A stretch of DNA of 8,350 bases from JAQGMO01 sp050954505 (GTDB taxonomy: Bacteria > Pseudomonadota > Gammaproteobacteria > Burkholderiales > Burkholderiaceae_D): assembly GCA_050954505.1 (NCBI GenBank), contig JBPBPY010000411.1:1-8350 (forward strand), given 5' to 3'. Positions 1-7,000 of this stretch are shown here, piece by piece. A program made the translations under genes and the position numbers. Position 1 is the first letter of the stretch, and each line of letters starts with the position of its first letter. The notes below the pieces were generated by a model. The model did no database searches, was not told the DNA's origin, and saw only the letters and a program-made list of their open reading frames with translations.

Positions 1-1
1 T

Positions 2-100
2 GGCAGCAGCAGTGCACTCGACAATCTCACCACGACACCGCCTATCGTCACCAGCGTGGGTGGCTTGAAGCGCGTGTCGTGGCGTGAACTGCAGGATTGA
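2..100 (+). CDS. C-terminal end of an unidentified protein (partial, 5' end outside window)
   Basis: An open frame enters from the left edge and stops at TGA 98-100. It encodes 32 residues that begin GSSSALDNLTTTPP and end with GGLKRVSWRELQD. The tail is Ser/Thr-rich and then basic and amphipathic, as in many bacterial C-termini, and codon use fits the neighbouring genes. The stop lies just upstream of the next start (ATG 103), so the two genes are probably co-transcribed. I do not recognise the family from this tail and assign no function. That it is a real gene end is inferred from the open frame, the tight junction and a Shine-Dalgarno-like AGGA (93-96) inside its last codons. Confidence 0.5.
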   Translation, partial: GSSSALDNLTTTPPIVTSVGGLKRVSWRELQD

Positions 101-102
101 CG

Positions 103-1161
103 ATGGTTTCCCCAGCCGGGCAGTTGCTCCAGGTCGAGCCGCCATTGGCGCGCCGCCGGGATGCCGGGTGCGGCAGCATCACGGCCGCGCCGCACGCTGG
201 GTCGAGCGCATGCACGCCCGGCCGGCGCATGGGGCGAGGGTGGCTGGCCGGCTTGACCGCACTGGGCTTGCACCTTGGCCTGCTGCATGGCTTCGGCCTT
301 GCCACCGCGACCACCTCCGGCATCGTGGCGCCCGTTGCAGCGCCGGCGCGCCCGGTGTTGATTGTCTCCTTGTTGCCGGCGCAGTCGACCGCAATTGCCA
401 CGCCCAATGCACCGGCAAGCGCACCGGCAAGCACATCAGCAAGCGCGCCGGCCACGCCGTTGGCAACAGCACTGCAGCCCGCCGCGCCAGACAGCGCAGT
501 GCCGACATCGACCCCGGCGCCGTCATCGACTGCGGATAAACAGTCATCGCAAGGGGCGCCGGTTGCCGCCGATGCCAGCGCTGCATCCGCATCAGTACAT
601 CAGGCCGTGTCGCCGCAGGGCAGGGATGAGGGCAGCACGGCAGCCATGGCTGCCGTGCTGGAGATTGGCGCCAAGGCCAGCCAAGGCCCAGGCACCGCGT
701 CAGCCCTGGCTGTGCCGGCACCGTTTGCCGAAAACGATCCATCGCGCAAAACGCCCAATGTCATCACCGAAGCACTGGTCGACCACGCAACGGCGCCGCC
801 GCCGGCGTCGGTTGCTGCCGCCGCAAGGGAGGCGAGGCCGTATTTCAAGACCAGTCAACTGAGCGTCAAGCCGGCATTGCTGCAGGACATACCGGCGGTA
901 TTGCGGCTGACCGTTCCAGGCCTTGTTTCCCAGCCTGTGATCCTGCGCCTGCTGATCAACGAGCAGGGCGGCGTCGACCAGGCTGAACTGGTCGATGCCG
1001 CCTTGCCGGCGCCGGCACAGCAAGCGCTCGCCGATGCGTTTTCGGCACTGCGCTTCGCGCCAGGCCAGCGGGCAGGGCAGGCGGTGCGCAGCCAGCTGCG
1101 CATCGAAGTCCTGTTGGAGAACAAGGCGCAGGTGCAGGTTGTCGATCTGGGTGGCAAATAG
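103..1161 (+). CDS. TonB-like energy transducer family protein
   Basis: A 352-residue protein with TonB-like architecture. Residues 1-46 are a basic, probably cytoplasmic N-terminus. Residues 47-67 are one hydrophobic helix (GWLAGLTALGLHLGLLHG) with His57 inside it, reminiscent of the functional His in the TonB transmembrane helix. About residues 75-250 are a low-complexity Ala/Pro/Ser/Thr linker suited to spanning the periplasm. About residues 264-343 resemble the TonB C-terminal domain, with the pattern VILRLLINEQGGVDQAELVD, then ALADAFSALRFAPG, then LRIEVLLE. TonB passes proton-motive-force energy from ExbB/ExbD to outer-membrane transporters; no exbB/exbD or receptor gene is visible here. 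ATG 103 was chosen because AGGA (93-96) lies 6 nt upstream; TTG 97 and ATG 229 (just before the helix) are alternatives. The C-terminal domain call is moderate; the partner is unknown. Confidence 0.75.
   Translation: MVSPAGQLLQVEPPLARRRDAGCGSITAAPHAGSSACTPGRRMGRGWLAGLTALGLHLGLLHGFGLATATTSGIVAPVAAPARPVLIVSLLPAQSTAIATPNAPASAPASTSASAPATPLATALQPAAPDSAVPTSTPAPSSTADKQSSQGAPVAADASAASASVHQAVSPQGRDEGSTAAMAAVLEIGAKASQGPGTASALAVPAPFAENDPSRKTPNVITEALVDHATAPPPASVAAAAREARPYFKTSQLSVKPALLQDIPAVLRLTVPGLVSQPVILRLLINEQGGVDQAELVDAALPAPAQQALADAFSALRFAPGQRAGQAVRSQLRIEVLLENKAQVQVVDLGGK
409..444 (+). repeat. 12-bp tandem repeat in the Ala/Pro linker
   Basis: GCACCGGCAAGC occurs twice head to tail (409-420, 421-432), followed by a diverged third unit, ACATCAGCAAGC (433-444). 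It keeps the reading frame and encodes APAS-APAS-TSAS in the periplasmic linker of the TonB-like protein. Such in-frame units can change in number by slippage and alter linker length. Confidence 0.7.
633..660. repeat. Perfect 28-bp palindrome inside the tonB-like gene
   Basis: The left arm CAGCACGGCAGCCA is followed directly by its exact reverse complement TGGCTGCCGTGCTG, with the axis between 646 and 647. The pairs immediately outside the arms do not match. In RNA it could form a 12-bp GC-rich stem closed by a CATG loop. It lies in the linker-coding region and encodes about STAAMAAVL. No T-run follows, so a simple intrinsic terminator is not supported. Confidence 0.85.
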
Positions 1162-1323
1162 ACAATGAATTGCACGATTTGCCACAGGCAAGCACAACCC
1201 CGCTGCCGCCTGGCTTGCAAAAATCACCGTTGATCTAAAAATGTTTCGACGTGGAAATTACGTAAGACATAATAAACATGCTTATTGGAAATGTTTATCC
1301 GGTCTAATTTTTGCGGGCATACA
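1162..1323 (+). promoter_or_regulatory. AT-rich intergenic control region before fimT, with candidate -10 box
   Basis: This gap between the TonB-like gene and fimT is clearly more AT-rich than its surroundings, mainly from 1220 to 1312. CATAAT at 1268-1273 matches the sigma-70 -10 consensus at five of six positions. The sequence 17 nt upstream (TTCGAC, 1245-1250) is a poor -35, so an activator may be needed if this is a promoter. TTACGTAA (1258-1265) is a short palindrome beside it. No sigma-54 -24/-12 pattern was found. A promoter here is expected because the pilus genes downstream are tightly packed and this is the only sizeable gap in the window. Confidence 0.4.
1272..1298. promoter_or_regulatory. 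Operator-like inverted repeat ATAAACAT-N11-ATGTTTAT
   Basis: Two exact 8-bp arms, 1272-1279 and 1291-1298, are separated by 11 nt. A further ATGTTT half-site lies at 1241-1246. The dyad overlaps the candidate -10 element and probable transcription start, where a repressor or regulator dimer could act. The right arm contains the alternative fimT start ATG 1291. The regulator is unknown; the match to a binding site is structural only. Confidence 0.4.
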
Positions 1324-1848
1324 GTGATTCACACGCGGCCATCCCAAAACGGTTTCACGTTGATCGAGATGATCATCACCACCACGATCGTGGCCATCCT
1401 GGCCGGGGTGGCGATCCCGTCGTTTTCGACCCTGATCAAGGATAGCCGCCTGACCACGTCCACCAACGATCTGAAAGTGGACCTGGCGCTGGCGCGCAGC
1501 GAAGCCTCCAAGCGTGGTTTTCGCGTCGCGGTTTGCGCCAGCAACACCGGCACAGGCTGCACTGCCACGGCATGGAACCTCGGACGTATCGTCTTTGTCG
1601 ACCGCGACGGCGATGGTGTGGTTGATGGCAATGACGAAATCCTGCGCGTAAGCAGTGCACTGCCTGCCAATAACAAGATCACCGCCAGCTTCACCAACAC
1701 CGGCTACATCCAGTTCCGTCCCTCGGGCTTGAGCGATTCGACCGGCAACTTCGCCTTGTGCGACGACCGTGCAGGCAAATTCGGCCGCACCATTGCCATC
1801 AATTCCGTCGGCCGCGCCAACCTGACCACCAAGGTGACCTGCCCATGA
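1324..1848 (+). CDS. fimT: FimT/GspH-type minor pilin
   Basis: A minor pilin of 174 residues from GTG 1324. The leader MIHTRPSQNG is followed by FTLIEMIITTTIVAILAGVA, a textbook type III signal: Gly at -1, Phe at +1, Glu at +5, then the hydrophobic N-terminal helix. PilD should cleave and N-methylate it. Family features include CASNTGTGC, WNLGRIVFVD, an acidic DRDGDGVVD loop (residues 93-101) and a C-terminal GRANLTTKVTCP with a terminal Cys probably in a disulfide. FimT/FimU proteins belong to the minor-pilin complex that initiates type IV pilus assembly; some FimT proteins bind DNA during natural transformation. GTG 1324 gives a normal 10-residue leader and has a weak GCGGG 6 nt upstream. 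ATG 1291 (21-residue leader) and TTG 1285 remain possible. It heads the pilus operon. Confidence 0.9.
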   Translation: MIHTRPSQNGFTLIEMIITTTIVAILAGVAIPSFSTLIKDSRLTTSTNDLKVDLALARSEASKRGFRVAVCASNTGTGCTATAWNLGRIVFVDRDGDGVVDGNDEILRVSSALPANNKITASFTNTGYIQFRPSGLSDSTGNFALCDDRAGKFGRTIAINSVGRANLTTKVTCP

Positions 1849-2351
1849 AGCCTCCGAACCTGACCCGCCAAGGCAGCAGTGCCGTCCCTTGTGCCATTGA
1901 GCGCCGCCGCAGTGCTGCCGGTTTCACCATGATCGAAGTCATGGTCAGCCTGACCATCGCCTGTTTCGGACTGCTGGGCGTGGCAGGATTGTTCCTCAAG
2001 GGGATAGAGGCCAGCAGCAATTCCATGATCCGTTCGACCGCTGTCCAGCAGGTGTACGACATGGCCGATCGCATGCGCGCCAACGCCACCGGATTGAAAA
2101 ACGGCGCGTATGACAATGTCACCGCCACCAGCCAGGCCACCTGCAGCTGCAGTGCAGGCAGCTGCAACCCGACCCAGCTGGCGGCCTACGATGCCTGCCT
2201 GTGGAACAAGCAGAATGCCACACTGCTTCCTTCCGGCAGCGGCACCGTCACTCATACCTCCGGCAGCCTGCTGTACACGATCATGGTGCAATGGGACGAC
2301 TCCAAGAGCGGTTCGGCATCGAAAAGTTTTTCGGTGCAGGTGGACCCATGA
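1845..2351 (+). CDS. pilV: Type IV pilus minor pilin PilV
   Basis: A 168-residue minor pilin. A long 26-residue basic leader ends in Gly26, followed by FTMIEVMVSLTIACFGLLGV with Glu at +5. The downstream segment QQVYDMADRMRAN is typical of PilV, as is a TQLAAYDxxLWN motif near residue 115. PilV is a GspI-like pseudopilin that joins PilW, PilX and FimT/FimU in the priming complex and links to PilY1. Cysteines at residues 100, 102, 107 and 118 form an unusual cluster (TCSCSAGSC, then DAC) that could make two disulfides. Its ATG overlaps the fimT stop (ATGA, 1845-1848), and AAGGTG at 1831-1836 lies 8 nt upstream, so translational coupling is likely. An in-frame codon at 1758 would only add residues encoded within fimT and is not a credible start. 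Confidence 0.92.
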   Translation: MKPPNLTRQGSSAVPCAIERRRSAAGFTMIEVMVSLTIACFGLLGVAGLFLKGIEASSNSMIRSTAVQQVYDMADRMRANATGLKNGAYDNVTATSQATCSCSAGSCNPTQLAAYDACLWNKQNATLLPSGSGTVTHTSGSLLYTIMVQWDDSKSGSASKSFSVQVDP

Positions 2352-3421
2352 AAACGTCCGCCAGCGGGGCGCGCATCGGCCGGGCCGGCAGCAGGTTTGC
2401 GGCCCAGCGCGGGCTGACGCTGATCGAACTGATGATCGCCATGACCATTGGCCTGTTCATCACCGGCATGGTCAGCGTATTGTTCATTGCCGCCAACAAG
2501 AGTTCGACCTACCAGGAAGCCACTGCGCGCATGCAGGAAAATGCCCGCTTTGCCATGTCCACCATGTCGCGGGCGATCCGCAACTCCGGTTACCGCAGCT
2601 GCGGCTCGCTGGCCACATTGGCCAATGTGGTCAATGGCGGCGAAAGCACCTGGGCCTACAACCTGGCCACGCCATTGAAGGGGTATGAAGGCGGATCCTC
2701 GGAGTTCCCTTCTCAGATCACCACCTCGGCCCGGTTGCCCAATTCCGACGCCCTGGCTGTGGTCGGGGTCGATACCGTGGCGGAAACCGGCGTGGTCCTG
2801 CATGACCTTGCCACTTCACGGTTCGTCACCGGACCGAACTCGCTCAAGAACGGCGCCATCCTGGTGGTCAGCGATTGCGACAACATCGCCGTGTTCCAGA
2901 ACACCGGACCGGGCACGGCATTGCAGACCCAGCTCTTCCATGCGCTGACCGGCGCCTCTCCCGGCAACTGCTACGGCGGACTCGGTGCTAGCTGTTCCAA
3001 GACCCAGGCCAACCACACCTTTTCCCCGGGCTCGACGATGTCGCCGCTGTACGCCAGCACCTACTATGTCGGACCGGCTTCCTCGGGTGTCGGTAATTCG
3101 CTTTGGGCTGTCATGCTGGCCGACAATGGCAGCGTCGGCGCAGCCGCCGAAGTCATCGAAGGTGTCGACGACATGCAGATCGAATATGGCGAAGATACCG
3201 ATGCCGACGGTGTACCGAATGGCTATGCCAAGGCCGATGCCGTGGTCACCTGGGCAAATGTGGTGGCGGTTCGGGTAAGCCTGCTGATGGTCACGCTCAA
3301 GGACAATCTGTCGTCGACGCCGCAAACCTACGATTTCAACGGCGCCACCATTACCGCGACCGACCGCAAGGTGCGGCGCGCTTTCACGTCGGTCATCAAC
3401 CTGCGCAACCGTACGCAATAG
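2348..3421 (+). CDS. pilW: Type IV pilus minor pilin PilW
   Basis: A 357-residue protein, large for a minor pilin and normal for PilW (GspJ-like). A 22-residue basic leader ends QRG, then LTLIELMIAMTIGLFITGMV with Glu at +5. After the helix, ARMQENARFAMSTMSRAIRNSGYRSCG is the family signature. The C-terminal part has YGEDTDADGVPNGY (from about residue 280), then WANVVAVRVSLLM, also usual for PilW. The acidic residues D283, D285 and D287 could bind calcium. PilW acts with PilV, PilX and FimT in the inner-membrane priming complex and, by family knowledge, in tip presentation of PilY1. It overlaps pilV by 4 nt (ATGA, 2348-2351), with AGGTGG at 2338-2343 as ribosome binding site. Confidence 0.93.
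   Translation: MKTSASGARIGRAGSRFAAQRGLTLIELMIAMTIGLFITGMVSVLFIAANKSSTYQEATARMQENARFAMSTMSRAIRNSGYRSCGSLATLANVVNGGESTWAYNLATPLKGYEGGSSEFPSQITTSARLPNSDALAVVGVDTVAETGVVLHDLATSRFVTGPNSLKNGAILVVSDCDNIAVFQNTGPGTALQTQLFHALTGASPGNCYGGLGASCSKTQANHTFSPGSTMSPLYASTYYVGPASSGVGNSLWAVMLADNGSVGAAAEVIEGVDDMQIEYGEDTDADGVPNGYAKADAVVTWANVVAVRVSLLMVTLKDNLSSTPQTYDFNGATITATDRKVRRAFTSVINLRNRTQ
2613..2630. repeat. Perfect 18-bp palindrome within pilW
   Basis: CCACATTGG followed by CCAATGTGG is an exact dyad with no spacer, axis between 2621 and 2622. It encodes part of LATLANVV just after the conserved GYRSCG motif of PilW. It may be chance in coding sequence; no regulatory role is evident. Confidence 0.6.
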
Positions 3422-3429
3422 GCGCACTC

Positions 3430-4068
3430 ATGGACAAACGTCAAACCCGTTCGTTGCCACGCCATTGCTGCCAGTTGCCGGCAGGCGGCGCTGGCGGCCG
3501 AAGCCAGCGCGGCAGCGTGCTGATCATCACGCTGGTCATGCTCATCGTGCTGACCATGCTGGTGCTTGCAGCCATGAGCACCAACACCGCCGAAGAACGC
3601 ATGGCCGGCAATGCCCGCGACTGGAACACGGCGTTCCAGGCGGCCGAAGCGGCGCTGCGCGATGCACAGCGCGATATCGCCAAGGCGCCCCGCATTTCCG
3701 GCGCCACCAATTTCGAAGCAGGCTGCAGCACCGCCGGCCTGTGCCTTTTGTCGACCACCGGCACACCTAACTGGATTGTTCTCAATGCCGGCGATGCGGG
3801 CTGGATCGGCAGCAGCGATGACGCTGTTGCCAGCAAAAGCGTGAAGTACGGCACCTACACCGCCGCGCCCACCCTCAATACCGCTTCCGTCACGCTTGCC
3901 GCTGCACCGCGCTACATCATCGAGGTCATGCCACTGCAGGATGGCGGCAGCATCAAGAAGCCCCAGGCTGGCGGTGCCAGCACCAGTTATTACTACCGTG
4001 TCACCGCAGTCGGTTTTGGCCAGAATCTTTCCAGCCGCGTCATGCTGCAAGCCGTCTATCGTCAGTAG
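3430..4068 (+). CDS. pilX: Type IV pilus minor pilin PilX
   Basis: A 212-residue PilX protein. A 28-residue leader with adjacent Cys13-Cys14 ends SQRG, followed by SVLIITLVMLIVLTMLVLAAM and then TNTAEERMAGNARDWNTAFQ, the PilX N-terminal domain signature. The +5 position is Ile33 rather than Glu, as in the related GspK pseudopilins, which fits a subunit at the very tip that need not contact a preceding pilin. AAEAALRDAQRDI continues the family pattern, and GCSTAGLC is a likely disulfide loop. The C-terminus YYYRVTAVGFGQNLSSRVMLQAVYRQ is characteristic of PilX. It starts 8 nt after pilW stops; TAGGCG (3419-3424) is a weak ribosome binding site overlapping the pilW stop. Confidence 0.92.
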   Translation: MDKRQTRSLPRHCCQLPAGGAGGRSQRGSVLIITLVMLIVLTMLVLAAMSTNTAEERMAGNARDWNTAFQAAEAALRDAQRDIAKAPRISGATNFEAGCSTAGLCLLSTTGTPNWIVLNAGDAGWIGSSDDAVASKSVKYGTYTAAPTLNTASVTLAAAPRYIIEVMPLQDGGSIKKPQAGGASTSYYYRVTAVGFGQNLSSRVMLQAVYRQ

Positions 4069-4090
4069 CACCTAACTCATCCGGATCATC

Positions 4091-7000
4091 ATGCTTCCTA
4101 CCTTTCTGAATCAATGCAAGCGGCTTGCCGGTTTTGGCAACCATGGAAAACTGAAACCGGTTCTGGCTGGCCTGGCGGCGGCACTGACTCTGGGCTGGGC
4201 CACAGGCGCCGCCGCCGCCGATACGCTGAGCCAGGCTCCGCTGTACATTTCCAACAGCCAGGCGCCGCTGGTACTGCTGACGATGGCGCGCGACCACAAG
4301 CTGTACTTTGAAGCCTATAACGATTATTCCGATCTCGACGGCGATGGCACGCTGGACATCGGCTACAAGCCAGCCATTGACTACTACGGCTATTTTGATT
4401 CACACAAGTGTTACGAATATTCGGCAGCGCTGGGGCGCTTCGTGCCGGATTCGGTCACGCTCAACAAGAAATGCGTCAGTGCCTGGAGCGGCGACTTCCT
4501 CAACTATGTCACCACTTCACGCATGGATGCGCTGCGCAAGGTGCTCTACGGCGGCTCGCGCGACGGCGCTGATACCACTGCGCTGACGGTACTCGAACGC
4601 GTCTTCATTCCGCAGGATGCCCATTCCTGGGGCAAGGAATACCAAAGCGTTGCGCGCGACGGTTATGCGATCACCGACTACACGCCGTTTCCCATGCCGG
4701 AAGCGGGCAACTACCATATCTTCGCCAATACCTCATTGAGCAGCGATCCGGACACGCCGGTCATGCGGGTGCTGAACAATACCAAGTTCAGGGTCTGGGA
4801 ATGGCTTTCGATCGAGTCGCCGGTTGCGGGCTTCCAGTGCAATGCCAGCAATAGCGGGCGGACCAATTGCGCAGTCCCCGCTGCGAATGCACAGTGGGAG
4901 CTGGTGCCGGCGGGGATCATCAACAATGTCAGTCAATCGACCTACAACGCCAAGAGCTATGGCTACAACTCGCCCATCGATATCCTGGGCATGGGTTTGA
5001 TGGAAGCAGTGTATGCACAGCCAGGCAACCTGTGCGGCACCCGCAGCCTCACGCAGATCAACGGTACCGGCAATCCATTTCCCATCCCCCCATGCGACAC
5101 CAGCAGCGACCGCTATTTCGACATGATCACCGGCACGATCAATGTGCCGGTGACAGGGTCCTACCGCTTTGCCGTCGATGGTGACGATGCGGTGGACCTG
5201 CAGATTCAGGTCAGTGGCCTGTGGCTGCCGGTGGCGTCCTACTACGGCAGCCACGGGGTTTCGAACGGCACGACGCACAATGGCTACATCGCCTTGCAGG
5301 CGGGTGTCGATTATCCGTTCAAGTTTCGCCACCAGGACGGCGACAGTGCCGATGGCTATTATCTCTACTGGCAGCGCAATTCGACCGGTTCGCAGATTAC
5401 CGACTACCAGACCCGGGTGGAGGTGTGCAACAAGAACGTCGGGCTGGAATCGAACTGCCAGGCCTATTCGAGCGGTGGCGTGACGAGTTACAAACCGGTA
5501 GGCCTGCTGCAGAAAAATGGCGCCAACAACGCCATGTACTTCGGCCTGCTCAGTGGCAGCTATACCCACAACACCGAAGGCGGTGTGCTGCGCAAGGCAA
5601 TCTCGACGATCAACAATGAAATCACGCCCGACGGGCGCTTCGGGCGTTATGCCGTTGCCGCCATTCCCGGCCTGCTCGGCACACCGATCCTGGGCACACC
5701 GGCAGTGACGGCGGAGACTTGCTCGAATGGCGGTCCTTGCGTCAACGGCATCATCAGCACCGTCAACAAATTCAAGATCACCGGGTTCACGTTTTACAAC
5801 AACAACTACAACTGCTTCATCTCGACGCGCCAGATGGTCGACGGCGAGTGCCAGATGTGGGGCAATCCACTTGGCGAGATGGTGTATGAAGGCATGCGCT
5901 ATTTTGCCGGCAAGACCACCCCGAGTGCTGCCTTCATGTACCCCTACGGCGCAACCACCGCGTCGCAGGCCGACAACCAGCTGGGTTTGCCGCTGGTGTC
6001 GACCTGGAGCAATCCTTATTCGACCACGCCGGATCCGACCGCCAGTACAGCCAGCTTTGCCGCATGCTCCAAGCCCTACAACCTGCTCATCAGCGATATC
6101 TATCCATCGTTCGATTCGAACTCCATGCCGGGCATTGCGCCGGCTTTCGGATCGTATTCAGGCACGACGGACCTGACCGGGTTTTCCGCGTTTTCGATTT
6201 CCCAGCAGCTCTGGAACAATGAATTCGGCAACATTACCCAAAATGTCTTCATTGGCCAGGTCGGCAGCAATGACAGCGGCATTCCAACGGCCAAGGCGGC
6301 CAGTACCTTCGGTAATATCCGCGGACTCTCGCCAGGCGAGCCGACGCGTCAAGGCAGTTATTATTCCGCTGCAGCAGCCTACTACGGCCGCACCACGGCC
6401 ATGAATCCGCTGTCGACGCAGAAGGTGAATACCTATTCGATTGCACTGGCTGCGCCATTGCCGAAGCTGGAAATTCCGGTCAGTGCCGACGGCAAGACCA
6501 AGGTCACCATCATGCCGTTCGCAAAATCGGTGAACGGGAATTTCTTCGCACCGGTTTTCGACTTCAAGCCAACCAACCAGATTGCCGACTTTTATGTCGA
6601 AATGATCCGCAATGTAACCGGCAGCCCGACCGACGCCACCATCAATGGCGGGCGGCCCTACTACAAGTTCCGGATCAATTACGAAGACCAGGAACAAGGC
6701 TCCGACTTCGATATGGATTCGATTGCGCTGTACGAGATCAAGCTCAATGTCGACAATACGGTGTCGGTGGTGATCAGTTCGGACTATGCTGCCGGCGCCA
6801 TCACCCAACACATGGGTTTCACGATTTCCGGCACTTCCAATGACGGCGCGTATCTGCTGGTGCGCGATACCGACACGGCGGAAGCCGACGACTACTCGTA
6901 TGTGCTCGACTGCGGCAGCTCGACCAACAATCCGGCCGACTGCGTCCACACCGGCAAGCTGCCGTTGTTCAAGGAATTGAAATTCACCCCCGTCTCGGGC

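Noticed and set aside
1181..1218. Possible terminator hairpin after the TonB-like gene (GCAAGC 1188-1193 with GCTTGC 1213-1218; or GCCacAGGC 1181-1189 with GCCTGGC 1208-1214)
   Set aside because: Stems are short, bulged or have a large loop, the two pairings exclude each other, and a run of A rather than T follows on the + strand. Not enough for an intrinsic terminator.
1758..1844. Upstream-extended start for pilV within fimT
   Set aside because: The extra residues are Arg/Pro/His-rich out-of-frame translation of fimT, and the ATG at 1845 has a good ribosome site and gives a pilin leader.
2141..2152. 12-bp palindrome CTGCAGCTGCAG in pilV
   Set aside because: It is a simple consequence of repeated TGC/AGC codons in the cysteine cluster, so I do not treat it as a regulatory site.
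2201..2347. Upstream-extended start for pilW within pilV
   Set aside because: The extension is out-of-frame pilV sequence; ATG 2348 with AGGTGG upstream and the leader ending QRG is the sensible start.
3103..3429. Upstream-extended start for pilX within pilW
   Set aside because: The added sequence is an out-of-frame read of pilW; ATG 3430 gives the expected PilX leader and N-terminal domain.
4733..5569. Minus-strand open frame of 278 codons antisense to pilY1
   Set aside because: Same reasoning: composition mirrors the codon bias of pilY1, no recognisable family, no separate promoter or ribosome site seen.
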